A stretch of DNA of 64,000 bases from Callorhinus ursinus (GCF_003265705.1 NW_020312968.1:8395845-8459844); one strand, 5' to 3'; shown: positions 30,218-41,842, numbered from the stretch's first letter. Notes: a model not told the origin generated them from the letters alone. Made by a program: numbers and translations.

Positions 30218-30317
30218 NNNNNNNNNNNNNNNNNNNNNNNNNNNNNNNNNNNNNNNNNNNNNNNNNNNNNNNNNNNNNNNNNNNNNNNNNNNNNNNNNNN
30301 NNNNNNNNNNNNNNNNN
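30218..30317. other. Assembly gap (100 N)
   Basis: Exactly 100 N, the usual placeholder for a gap of unknown size. The right edge starts with a T-run (30,318-30,327), as at the tail of an antisense retroelement. An unassembled SINE or L1 may therefore lie here. An open frame drawn across the N run has no meaning. Confidence 0.98.
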
Positions 30318-31010
30318 TTTTTTTTTTAACCACAAATCAGACCTGGCTCTGCTCATTAAGGAGGAACCATATATGTCTATAGTTACTGAAAAGGTCCAGA
30401 GGGGAAAAATGAGGGCTCAAAATTATGTTCTGGAACTTATCATCAGTCCTCTGTGAACATGATTTGTTAAAGAGTAATTGATTTAAAATCTTAACCATTG
30501 CAGCAATAACCAGCAAACTCTTTTGTCTTTTTGTATATTGTCAAAAATATATTCTACACTGCAGTTGTTCTTCCTGCCTGAATAAGCAGACCATGATGGA
30601 GAAAATGTAACCTTTCTTTAGAGATTCAAGCTATTCCCGTGTCCTGGAGCAATCATGGTGACTGTCAGTTAGGATTGTTGACTACTGTATTTGGTGAAGG
30701 TGTTAGAACTTGGGCTAAATGTGAATCAGCCCAGAATATATCTCACACTTTAAATTTTCTTCTTGTAAGTTACCATTTTATTCAAAAAGGGGATTGAAGG
30801 GAGATGACAGGAATCTAGTTATCTTTGGGCTCTATTTGATTAAAATGTTACTCCTTTGTTGTTTGAATTTTATTTTAGGTTTGCCCAAATGCAAAGTTTT
30901 ATTCAGACTGCATATCTAATTATACTGTGAACATCAGTGTAGGTTGTAGGAAATTTCGTTATGAGGCTAGAAATCTCTGACTTTGTCATCTCCATACTCT
31001 GAAGTGAAAT

Positions 31011-31072
31011 CTATGTCAGACTAAATCCAGTCTACGGGATTATGTCCCTATGTCAGACTAAATCCAGTCTAC
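31011..31072 (+). repeat. 25-bp direct duplication
   Basis: CTATGTCAGACTAAATCCAG followed by TCTAC occurs at 31,011-31,035 and again at 31,048-31,072, separated by 12 bp. Confidence 0.92.
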
Positions 31073-31652
31073 ATTTATTTTGCTATATTAATTATTGGGG
31101 GTGTCTGGGTAGGTTTAGATTTCCATAACCAGTACTTTTGCTACTGTCGGTGTTTGCTTGAAAGAGAATTCGATTCTCCACATTTTCTCTGCCCCAGCGT
31201 AAGGGCGGACATTTAAGCGTAGCCTCGTCTGATGAAGACGTGGAAAGTAGTACTTCTTCTAAAGCAGCGGCTTAAAATGGGCTTGGTATTTCTGAGTAAA
31301 CAAGTGGAAGAAATGATGGCAGAATTCATAAAGCATAATCACATTTGGTCTTTGAAGATACTGCTATTTAGAATTCTCTAGGAAAAAATATATGTTTTTT
31401 TATGCAGTCCCTAAGCCAACACACCTCTTTATATATGATTGTATGCTTACTCACCCAAACTAACAAAAATAATAATGAGAATAATGTCTTCCAAGAGTAC
31501 AGGATGTCATCCCTAATGAATTATGCCTTACTGTGGAAGCAAATATATCCCCTTTCCACTGAGTTATAGGATACCTGAGCCACAGGAACATTCTAATGCA
31601 CAGATTGAGTCAGTGCTGGTAAAGTCCACGTCGCTCCAAGGGATTTTATTTT

Positions 31653-31866
31653 GTTTATTTTATTTTGTTTAAAAGATTTGATTCATTTATTTTTGACAGA
31701 GAGAAAGAGAGAGAGCACGAGTAGGCAGAGTGGCAGGCAGAGGGAGAGGGAGAAGCAGGCTTCCCGCTGAGCAGGGAGCCCGACGTGGGGCTCCATCGCA
31801 GGACCCCGGGACCATGACCAGAGCAGAAGGCAGCCACTTAACTGACTGAGCCACCCAGGTGCCCCT
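31653..31866 (-). mobile_element. CAN-SINE, antisense
   Basis: T-rich tail with (TTTTG) units, TTTTTGACAGAGAGAAAGAG, GGGGCTCCATCGCAGGACCC and CTGAGCCACCCAGGTGCCCC. The flanking duplication AAGGGATTTTATTTT / AAGGGATTTCATTTT has one mismatch in 15 bp (31,638-31,652 and 31,867-31,881). Confidence 0.95.
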
Positions 31867-32262
31867 AAGGGATTTCATTTTAAAAAGCTCATCTCTATGA
31901 CATGACACACATCAATTTAAAGCATTTTGTTTCCATGAAATTTCCCTTGTCAGAAATAAGTACTCATGACTGCATCATTGATATCCTGCTTCCTTTACCA
32001 CCATTTTGGGTGATAATTCTTAAACATGGCTGTAGTGGTTTACAAGTAGGGTGACCCTGCCTCCCCTAGGGGGCATTTAAAAATATCAGGGGGCCTCAGG
32101 GTTGACATGATTTCTTGTGCTCCTGAATGACATAAGAGAGGAGGCAGGAAGGTTAATATTCTGCCTTGGGCAGAACAGTTTCACATGAAGACCTGCCTGG
32201 CCCAAAGGCCAATCACATCCCTCAGGAAACGTTACTCCAAGTATGTTTCCTTGAGTTTTCTT

Positions 32263-32299
32263 CTTGTTTGTTTGTTTTTGTTTTTGTTTTTGTTTTTTC
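32263..32299 (+). repeat. (TTTTTG)n / (TTTG)n simple repeat
   Basis: A run of TTTG, then TTTTTG units, ending in a T-run. Confidence 0.88.
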
Positions 32300-35200
32300 A
32301 AATCTTTCCAATAGCCCACACCTGATTTGTCAAGACCGCACCCACAATACTCATATCTAAGACAAGAGGCAGCCATAGCCAGCCAGCAGTGAGATTTAAA
32401 ATCTTTGACAACCGGCGAAGACTTTGGTTTCCTAAACCAACAGCATTGGCTGGAGGTCAGCCCTGGCATGCCCTTCTGATCCTAACGTCACTTGCTGTTG
32501 GGAAGTTCTTCCTTCTATCTGACTTCATTTGCTCTGAGTCTGTTCTCTGCGGGGTGAGGACCAAAGTCATTGTCTAAATCCATGCTCTTGGCATATTTGA
32601 AAACTGTAAATGGACTTGAGTTGACCTTTCTGCCCTAATGGCTATTAGGAAGCTGGTTTTCATTTGAGGAGACACACTGACTTGCTTAACAGGCAGAACT
32701 GACTCATGAAGTAAATCAGATCAGTATTTCCAATTCAGCAGCACCTGCTCTGAGCGCCACGGCTTTGTATGTTTCAGGCTCAGTGACTCCAGAAATGTGC
32801 TTAACGCTGGGAGCTCTCCTGTCAGAGTCCCTGATACTCAGAGAAATCCTCCAGTCCACAGTTATTCACTGATGTGGGGGCAGAGGCAGAGATGGGGTTC
32901 TGTACCCAGAGGCCCCTGGAAAGCCTGCTCAGTACAATGCATTGCCCAGGGACTATTTTAATAAATCAAGGTTCTACTAGAATAAAGAGTTTGAAATTGA
33001 ATACAAAGAGAGCTCTAATTTTTAATCCATAAATTACTGAGAATTTGGGCAGAAGTAAGGGAGGAGGGCAGGAATATAAATCTTGAGTGAATGAATAAAA
33101 TCATGATATAAAACTCAATGAAGCAGAGCTTTTTAAAAATTCACATTCCATTTCTGGTGTATATTTCTCATTTCCCTGGACTATAGTAGACCCCTTATAT
33201 ATATCATTTTTTTATTGTTAAATTGTGAAGTCATCTTACCCAGGAAATTTAACATAGATTGTCTGAAGAGTACCGTTGACATCCTTAATTGATTACCAAC
33301 CTCTCGGACACCCAACCTAACAATGTTATGCATACATAGTAAGTGCTCAATAAAGACTTGCTGGTTTGGCATGAAAGAAATTTAAGGCATTTGATCCAGT
33401 CCTATTATTTTAAGAAACGTATGGATTTACAACTTCAAAAAAATTCCAAAAATATTTTAGTAATGACAGCATCATTGAAATAAGCATATAGTTTCCCAGG
33501 AGGCTATTTTAAAGGATTTTTAAAAGTCATTTACGTAAAAATAAATGGTATATCCTAAATACTACACATATTACTTATTTTTATTATGATTGTAAGTCAG
33601 TCTCATTTCTTAGTATTTGCACCAAATACAGAGAGGTTAAGCCTGAAGTGGTGAACAATAGCACAGAGAGGGAGATGGGCATATGGCCAAGGAAAGCTAT
33701 GATGTATGAGTGACATGAAAGGGTTTTTTGAGAGTTTTCCATTTTGGAGTAGGTTAGCTCTCCATACAGTAAGAGGTTAGAGTTGGCCGGAGCCCATCGT
33801 GTCCCCCGCCCATAGCTGGGGCAGTGCAAAGCTAGCATGATTTTTCCCACTGAGCCTTGATTCGGCTCCGAACCATTTTGCATTCATTAGGACACAGGTT
33901 CTGCTGCTGTAACAAGGACTCAAAACACTGGATGCCTAAAGGAGACAAGAGTTTATTCCTTATGTACATGTTATTCTGAACAGGTGTCCAGATTTAATGT
34001 AGTGGCCTCACAGTGTTGAGGACTCAGTTTCCTTCTTTCTTTTGCTCCTCCCGTCCCTGTCTTCATGGTCCATCTCATCTACCTTCTAGCCAGAAAGCAT
34101 CAGGATAAAGGAGCAAGGGAAAAAGTCATGCCCTTTCCCTTTAAAGTCACCATGAGGAAGTCGTACACACCATTTTGACTTCCATCCCATGTGGCGATAT
34201 TTGGTCACACGTTCACACCTAGCTAAAGGGGGATTTGAAAATGTAGTCTTTATTCCTGGACAAGTACATCAGCAGCTAAAATCCCATCACTATGAAGGAG
34301 GGGAAAAATAGATATCGGCGTATAGCCAACAGTTTTTGCCATATCTTTTCAGCTTAGCGTTCCGGATTATTGTTAAGAAATGGCTAGAGTTGTCACATGA
34401 GAGAAAAAAAACCTATCTGCCACTCATAAATGAGGTACGCCTGTTCTGGTTCCGGTATGTTCATTGGGGAGCCTTGTCCGTAAATAGTTCCTGTAGCACA
34501 TGCTTCGTACCACACTCTTTCACTCTCTACCTGTGAGTCTTTCAGTGATCGGTAGTTGCAGAGTCTTGCACTGGCTCTGGAAATTGCAATATCCATTGAA
34601 ATTGGACTGAGACAAGATGTCTAAAATTATATAGATTATCTTAGACTGTTCTGGTTTTGTTAACATCTTAAGTTAACTAACTCAAATAGATCCCCTAAGC
34701 CTCAGAGTAACTGCGTATGCTGTGCAGTGCGTAATGCATGTGCATCCCATAATGGATCCTTAATGGAGTCACATATTTTGTTGCACATCATTTGGTAACA
34801 TTTTAAATCCCAAAATATTAAAAATAAATAAGAAGGATTCCGTGTTTCCATGACACTGTACTCTTGATACAAATGCTTCAAAGATAAATCCTGGACAAAA
34901 TTCTCATGTGACCAACACATCACTGTAATCTTGGCGATGGGCAGGAGGATGGAGATTGGTCAGCCTCTCAAAGCCATAGGTTCCCACAGGACGTCAGCCC
35001 TGTTGCGAGAAAAGGACAAAGGAGATGACTTAGGGAATAAGCTATCCCCCCACTCTGTTGAGGAAACATTTGAGGAGACCAGATGAGCAGATGAGTTTCT
35101 CAGGGACTGAAATCCTTCTTATGCCAATTATCCAATATGACATTCCTGCATTGTAATAACCCCTAAGTGATAACTAATAATTTGGTGAGATACAGCGGAA

Positions 35201-35699
35201 GGGCTATTAAAATGTTTCGAATGTCAGTAAATATAGAGTTGAGAGTATTTGCTGACACTGACAGTTATAAAAAGATTAATTCATGAAGCTTCTTGGAATA
35301 AATGGTGAATTGGGTCACCTTGTTTTAGAGACCGAGGTACACATGTCCTTGTTCATCCAACCGTAGTTAGTTTTCCTTTTGATTTTAGCTTGTGTTATTC
35401 AATAAAACCCCAATGGTAGAGCTGTAGACAGTTGGAATTTCCCTTCTAAATGAATAGAGGTATGAGGATCTAATGCCTTACAGATTTAATGAAACCACAG
35501 GCAGGTGATTTGAAAACAAACCTCACCTTTCCTCTCTGGATACTCCACATGTGAAACTGTTACTTTCCCTTGTTTCTTTTCCCTTCTTCTTTTAATAATA
35601 CCAAACTCGGAGCTGTTGTGACTCATCCATTCACACAAGCTAAGTTGCTGTAGAAAACAAATTCAATGCTTAGAAGCCCCATTAGAAAATACTAGTTCA

Positions 35700-35920
35700 C
35701 GGGCACCTGGGTGGCTCAGTTGTTAAGCGTCTGCCTTCGGCTCAGGTCATGGTCCCAGGGTCCTGGGATCGAGCCCCGCATCGGACTCCCTGCTCCGCGG
35801 GAAGCCTGCTTCTCCCTCTCCCACTCCCCCTGCTTGTGTTCCCTCTCTCGCTGTGTCTCTCTCTGTCAAATAAATAAATAAAATCTTTAAAAAAATAAAT
35901 AAATAAAAATTTTTAAAAAA
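35700..35920 (+). mobile_element. CAN-SINE, sense
   Basis: Head GGGCACCTGGGTGGCTCAGT, GGGATCGAGCCCCGCATCGG, AAATAAATAAATAAAATCTT and an A-rich tail. An exact 15-bp target-site duplication, GAAAATACTAGTTCA, lies at 35,685-35,699 and 35,921-35,935. Confidence 0.97.
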
Positions 35921-35964
35921 GAAAATACTAGTTCAAAAAACAAATGGCAAAGCAAAGCATATAG

Positions 35965-36715
35965 ATACAACCATGACAGAGGGCTTATTTCCATAATAAA
36001 CAAAGGACATCGAATCCAAAGAAAAAGAAAAATTCTCAAAGAAAATGGGCAAAATATATCAACAGGAAGATCACAGGGAAGAAGGTACCAATTTCCTTAC
36101 TCAAAATTAAAGAAATGAAAATTAAGACAATGAAATGTTTTCAACCTATCAGTTGGCAAAAAACAAAGTTTACAAATATCTACTGTCAAGAAGTATATAT
36201 AGAAATATGCATTATGGTGTGTGCAAATATGGGCAACCTTATTTGGAAGACAATTTGGCTACCCTATTAAATTTTAAATGTGCGTACCCTTTAGTCATGT
36301 ATTTTTACTTCTAAGAATTCTATTCATATTTATTACAGTATTTTTGACCCAAAGATTCATGAGTAAGTGACTAATTAAATTTTATATTAACGTATAGTGA
36401 AATACTCTGAAGTTACAAATAATGTACTAGCTCTGTTTGGGCTCATATGGAAAGATATCCAAGGGTATTTTTTTCTTAAGTTAAAAAGCCTGTTGTAAAA
36501 CAGTACCACTGTGTGTTTATGATTACATTTATGTTTATAAAAATTTGAAAATATATATATATACTTATAAAATATCTGAAAGGAGACAGGTGAATAATTA
36601 TCAGTCGTAGCTTCTAGGGAGTGAAACCTGAGGTGGGGGAGGTAGGATGAGAACTGATGTGCTCCAGGTATACCTTTTAAGTACTTCTCAATGTTGTTTT
36701 TTTTACAATGAGCAA
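35965..36715 (+). mobile_element. L1M 3' end, sense, old
   Basis: 'gaaaatgggcaaaatatatc', 'aacctatcagttggcaaaaa', 'gaagacaatttggctaccct' and 'taaaacagtaccactgtgtg' follow in order the end of ORF2 and the 3' UTR of old mammalian L1M elements. It is heavily diverged, with many stops. Confidence 0.75.
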
Positions 36716-36731
36716 ATACAGCTTTTGTAGT

Positions 36732-36866
36732 GGAAGGAAGGAGAGAGGGAAGGGGAAGGGAGAGGAGGGGAGGGGAGGGGATGTGAGGAAGGAAGGAAGG
36801 AAGGAAAAGGAAGGAAGGAAGGAAGGAAGGAGAGAGAAATGGACAAGGGGAGAGAAGGAGGGAAGA
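36732..36866 (+). repeat. Purine-rich (GGAA/GAGG)n simple repeat
   Basis: About 135 nt of almost pure G/A: GGAAGG, GAGGGGAGGGGAG and GGAAGGAAGG units. The complementary strand gives open frames of Ser/Pro/Leu composition that are not genes. Confidence 0.95.
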
Positions 36867-37145
36867 AGACCACCTTTGACGTAGTCAGCCTATGCATGTA
36901 ATATGTGAGTTCAGAACCTTCCTCCCTCAGGTGTATGTATATCATTCTTGACCTCTGGGTAAGGAGACAGCCCTGCCACGTTTTCTCTCACTCACTCAAC
37001 CTGCTGGCAATCCTCTGCTTCCTCTAAGACAAGAGGAAAGAGTCAAGTCAGGCAACCTAAGAGAAGAGGCTGGTTAAGGACACAAAATAGAAAATAATAT
37101 TGTCCAATCATATATAAAGGATGTGTATAAAAATTATGAGACCAG

Positions 37146-37344
37146 GGTGCCTGGGTGACCAAGTCGGTTAAGTGTCTGCCTTCAGCCCAGGTCATGATCT
37201 TGGGGTCCTGGAATCCAGCGCCGCATTGGGAATCCCTGCTCAGCAGGGAGTCTGCTTCTCTCTCTCCCTCTGCCCCTCCCCCTGCTCCCGGTCTCTCTCT
37301 CTCTCACTTGCTCTCTCTCAAATAAATTGGAGGAGATATATATA
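37146..37344 (+). mobile_element. CAN-SINE, sense, diverged
   Basis: GGTGCCTGGGTGACCAAGTC, GGTTAAGTGTCTGCCTTC and a CT-rich region, with an interrupted tail (CAAATAAATTGGAGG). An 11-bp duplication, TATGAGACCAG, lies at 37,135-37,145 and 37,345-37,355. Confidence 0.93.
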
Positions 37345-38009
37345 TATGAGACCAGTGTAACAGATTTGATGCCTACATTTGACAGTAGCTGAAATCAGAA
37401 GCCAAATAATCTTCCCTGTTGGGATTTAGTGAATGATAAAACAACCTAAATTTATTCCCAAGCCCTAGCCATAGCCAGACATCCTAGTATAATGGGGCTC
37501 CTGAAAATGTCCTACTTTTATATCTCTACTGTGAGTACAGTTCAGCAAAGTGGGAATTGTTCATTTTCCCTTCATTATGCTTCTGGCCATCCCAAAATCC
37601 AGCTCCCCTCTCCCAGGGTCCTCCTCCCTGAGATGGAGCCGGGTCACACAATGGCTCACTCAACAACTGTTTCGTGTTGGAGATCATCCGTGGCACTCAC
37701 TGTGGAAAAGTGGCTCCTGCAATATTCTTTATTCCACTGTCCCTTTAAGATGTTTCCTATGGAGCCAAAACACAGGCTTAAAGTTCTTCAGCTTTTCAAA
37801 ATGTAGCAAAAGGAGAACTCCAAATATCCGTCATTTACAATAAATAGTGATTGTTCCGTCTGTTACATTTCCCCTTGATGGTATTTCTATGGCTCTACCA
37901 GTATTGCCTTGTGCGCCTATAACATTACAAAGCACCACAGGGGTTACAAGATAAATAAGGCATAGTTGTGTGCTTGAAGAACTTAGAGTTTTACAAATAA
38001 GTGAACAAT

Positions 38010-38175
38010 AACTAGCGTTTAATCGAGTGCTATTCTAAACACTTTGCAAGAAATATGATTTACCCTTTATGACAACCCTAGGAAGTGAGTACCGTTTATT
38101 ATCCCCACTGACCAAAAGAAAACTGAAGTCAAGTGATGGCCCCAACATCAGACTGGCGATAAGAGGCCAACCCAA
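38010..38175 (-). repeat. MIR-like SINE, antisense
   Basis: 'ctaaacactttgcaagaaat', 'gacaaccctaggaagtgagt' and 'ttattatccccactgaccaa' follow the reverse complement of MIR. Confidence 0.6.
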
Positions 38176-38778
38176 GAAGTCCACCTGCATCAGAGCCCCC
38201 ACCATCAGGCTGTTTCCACTCAGGAGACAAAGAGCTGCATTACAATAGGCAGCAAGTGTTAAGTGCCCTTTAATGACATGAAATACAACAGGAATTCAGA
38301 CAAAGAGTGTTTCTAGGTGGAATGTTCAAGGGACTACTCAGCAGAGGTATTTTCAGTAAGATTTTGAGGGGTAGAATGTGAGCAATGGATTGCAAGCCAT
38401 GTAGGTGAAAGCTTTCAACATCCAGAAACTGAGCGCCTAGCATGCGGTCTAACTGAATTTGTTCTACTCTCGTTAAATTGTTTATCCTATCTGGTTGCAT
38501 TATTTTAGCTGCAAATATAAACAAGGTCTACATGTGAACTGGGGTTAGTTTTTTAGGAAATACAAATAACAAAATCATAAGGAAAAGACAAGTATGTTTC
38601 ATTGTTTTCTTTTTCTAGATGCTCCTCGACGGGGATGTTAAGATAAACTATAGAATAATATATGATAACTGGGATATAATTACATATATAGAGATATACA
38701 GATGGGGCAGGTGCAAAGCTACTCATGCTCATGGGTTCTGTATAACCATATACATATACACTATACACATATACACCA

Positions 38779-38801
38779 TTATATATATATATATATATAT
38801 G
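38779..38801. repeat. (TA)n microsatellite
   Basis: A TATATATATATA run interrupted near the end by GTATAT. Confidence 0.9.
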
Positions 38802-40364
38802 TATATTTCACCTAGTTCATTGGCCTCATTTTCCAGATAGGAAAGCCCCCCCTTGGAAACAGTCATGCATCCTACCTCTTTTCATATGGTGCATTAGCTG
38901 GCACAGATCTCGGCTCAAAACACCACACTTCTAGTCTGCTGCTCAGCATAGTCACTGTGTTAGTTTGGGAGGTACTTTTCTTACTCTCTTTAACGCAACA
39001 CCGGAGAACTCAAATTAGGAAGGTTTCTCCAGGCACCTCAGCAAGGAATGAAAGCAGGGTACTTAGGGCATCAACCTCATTGGAAGCACAATCCTTGGCC
39101 CTTTATTTCCCGATTTTCCCCTTTGAGACCACTTTTTCCGCCGTGCCCAGAAGGGTAATCAAGGAAATAACGAGACAATTGGGGTCACAGTCAACAGATG
39201 CCAGATGTCTAGACATTTCCATTTTCAACCATGCAACAAATCTCCAACAAATCTGGTTAATATTCACTAAAATGTCGTTTTACCTTTTATTCGTTAGGGT
39301 TTGGTAACTAGAAGGAAAAAAGAAACAAACTGAAAATACCAGGATGCTGTTCACTCTGCAGAGAAGACAGAGCTAAGCCAGTTTTGTCATTGGTTCCGTA
39401 AACAAATGCTTGTGTTGTTGTCTATTTGGGGCTTTGCTCACAGTATTTAGCCAGCAGTCTAATTGTTGTACACAGTGGTAGAGTGGCGTGGGGAGGCGGA
39501 GGGTCCCAAGTTGAATCTGTGTTCTCAGGAACATGCTAATTGGTAACTTTTTGGAAAAGACACAGTAGTTACTCTTGGCTTGTTATTTTACAAACTATTA
39601 AGAATCCAGAGGAACCAACCCTTTGCATTTTGTACTTGAAGGGATATTGCTTTGTCTTTTCCCCACTGAATACATTCTTATGACAGGCAGCTAGGCCAGG
39701 TTGTGGGCAATGAGGACTCACCAAATGATATTCCATAAAAGTGGGTAAGACCCTACTGCGTCTCTCACCGACCAGCTACCCTCTGCCCAACCACCGGCCC
39801 CAGTTGAGGCTGCTCTAGAAGTCTGGCTTGATCCTACGAAGCTAGGGCCAGAAGACATAACTTGAGGATCTGGGGGGGGCTTCCGTAAATGTTGTTTCTA
39901 GGGAAGGAACAAAGAGGGGCAGAAACAGCTGTTCGTGGGATTCTCCTCTGAGGCCTAGATTTGAAATGAGATACTGAATCATCTCATCCCAAGCTAGCTT
40001 CTTTAGTCAATTAACGACTCCAGAGGCATAATATTACAATTAAATTTACCTCCCAGTTTGGGATAGTATAGCCAAATTAATAAGGAAACCTATTATAATG
40101 AAATGGCTTTGGTGACTTCTTCTGTAGACAGATAGATACCTACATTCATACATAGAAGGAAGGAAGGAAGCAGTAGACAGATGATATAGATAGATAATAT
40201 ATATATATGGCTGTATCTAATTAGTCATGTTCTTGGCAATAAGAGAAAGAAAAGAGTGAGAAATGGGGCAATCTTTTCAGAAAATAATATGCATGTTGAG
40301 TGACCTGTCAACATTGGTTTCAGTTCGTCTTTAAAAGGAAAAGAAATCAAGTACATTAGCCAAT

Positions 40365-40386
40365 GGGGGGGGGGGGGGAGGGGGGG
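40365..40386 (+). repeat. G-run (G14-A-G7) upstream of exon 8
   Basis: Fourteen G, one A, then seven G on the sense strand, about 520 nt before cassette exon 8. It could fold as a G-quadruplex in DNA or pre-mRNA. Homopolymer length may be mis-assembled. Confidence 0.9.
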
Positions 40387-40909
40387 ACTATTCCATTTAG
40401 GTCAAAAGTAAGCCAATCACCTGAAAACAGGATGCATATCCCCAAAAAACAGAAAAGCATTTTTAAAAGGAGAGAGGGGACAATCCAGTTCTGCTCGGTC
40501 TTGGAAAACACAGAACCAAATTCATGACTATTATTAGAATCCCTATAAAAACGGCTAGTGTTTCTTGAGGATTTACTTAAGGGCTAAGCATCCTTATGAG
40601 TACTCAACACAGAGTGCCTCGTTTAACCCTTTGACCACCAGAGCAGTCACCTAGGCTAAAACAGAATAATAAGGGATGCTTTCTCCAGCAAAGGGGACAC
40701 TGATTTGAAGGACCCCAACAAGTGAAAGAATGATAAGACACGGTAGAGCTGGTACAGAGGGCTGTTTGATGCTTTTTGAAAGTCTGAATATGCAACTTAG
40801 ATTTCCATCACATGTACACATTTATAAGTTGGGTGAGTCCATCTGCTTTAATAAAATGTATATTCAACCATCGGGTTGTAGAAATTTCAAAGATTTTATT
40901 TTTTGACAG

Positions 40910-40984
40910 GATGCCTGCCGTTTTTCTCTCTTGACTCCCGCTTGTTTTATTCATTTTGGGGTAGTTGCCAATTAGACCCAATTG
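40910..40984 (+). CDS. TRPM3: TRPM3 cassette exon 8 (alternative), 75 nt
   Basis: Alternative exon of 75 nt flanked by TTTTTTGACAG and ATTG|GTAAGT. It begins with GA, which completes the arginine codon from exon 7, then gives 24 codons: [18 protein letters not shown] and CQLDPI. It ends with one base, G. With exon 9's GA that base makes GGA (Gly) before IGQGVP. The result is a 25-residue insertion without frameshift, rich in aromatic and hydrophobic residues and with two cysteines. It agrees with the optional insert of human TRPM3 as I remember it. The exon ends 748 nt before the MIR204 precursor. The acceptor tract is short (ATTTTATTTTTT), which fits regulated use. The effect of the insert on channel function is not evident from sequence. 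A minus-strand open frame covering 40,808-41,029 is a shadow. Confidence 0.93.
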
Positions 40985-41199
40985 GTAAGTATAATTAATG
41001 GACGATATGAATCTCCTCTTAAACCCCAACCAAGAAAATTAACCATAAAACCATTCATTTCCTTTAAAAATTCCTAACGCTATCTCTGCCTATGACTGCT
41101 GCTTATCTCTTTCTAAGACTTCAAGCCATGTCGGAGATTAGTTACTCGCTCTTATTTATCATCCTAAAATCCCACATAAGAATAAGACAGGGAGGAGGG

Positions 41200-41415
41200 A
41201 GATAAGCATTTCTTGAGGCCCTGGTATGTTCCAGGCACGATGCTAGGCATTCATATGTACTGTCTCTTAATACTCACAGCAACCTTTCAAGGTAGGGATT
41301 ATTATCTTCCTTTTTTATAGTTGATGACACAGCATTTCAGAGTAATTAAGCCCTTGTTCTAAATCCAGTTAGTGGCACAGGCGTGGCACAAGCCAGGCTG
41401 ACATGATTCCAGAAC
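41200..41415 (-). repeat. MIR-like SINE, antisense, upstream of MIR204
   Basis: 'tgttccaggcacgatgctag', 'aatactcacagcaacctttc' and 'gattattatcttcctttttt' match the reverse complement of MIR. It lies about 320 nt before the MIR204 precursor. Confidence 0.65.
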
Positions 41416-41732
41416 GCTTGCTCCTTTCACCCCACATAAGGAAGCCTTAGATCATTCAGAAAGACACTTACCTAAAATCTTGTTACCTTGGAAGGTTTGG
41501 GGGTCATTACTTCATTCAACAACTATTTGAACACAAACTCCATGTCACACATGGGTTGGACATTGGTTCATTTGGAATTATTTCATCAGCAACAGAACTT
41601 TGGGCAGAGGACAGTGGTTAGTGGCAAGATGGCGGAGGAATTCACAGGAGCAACAATGAGGAGGAAATAGAGTAGGGTGTTGGCATGGAGGATGGGGTGA
41701 AGAGAAACAGAAGCTCCTGATCGTGTACCCAT

Positions 41733-41842
41733 GGCTACAGTCTTTCTTCATGTGACTCGTGGACTTCCCTTTGTCATCCTATGCCTGAGAATATATGAAG
41801 GAGGCTGGGAAGGCAAAGGGACGTTCAATTGTCATCACTGGC
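41733..41842 (+). ncRNA. MIR204: MIR204 precursor hairpin (miR-204-5p/-3p)
   Basis: Intronic microRNA gene on the TRPM3 sense strand. The 110-nt precursor agrees at every base with human hsa-mir-204 as I recall it. Mature miR-204-5p, starting TTCCCTTTGTCATCC, occupies 41765-41786. miR-204-3p, GCTGGGAAGGCAAAGGG then ACGT, occupies 41804-41824. The arms pair (CCCTTTG with CAAAGGG) around a loop containing GAGAATATATGAAGGAG. miR-204 is co-expressed with TRPM3 and acts in lens, retinal pigment epithelium and other epithelia. Base 37 of the precursor, where a human C-to-T seed change is linked to retinal dystrophy and coloboma, is C here (41769). The microRNA is presumably processed from the TRPM3 transcript; no separate promoter is evident to me. 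Confidence 0.98.

Noticed and set aside
29999..30382. Open frame spanning the N run
   Set aside because: Frame continuity across a 100-N placeholder is meaningless.
40808..41029. Minus-strand 73-codon open frame over exon 8
   Set aside because: It is the shadow of the conserved + strand exon, with no splice or start context of its own.
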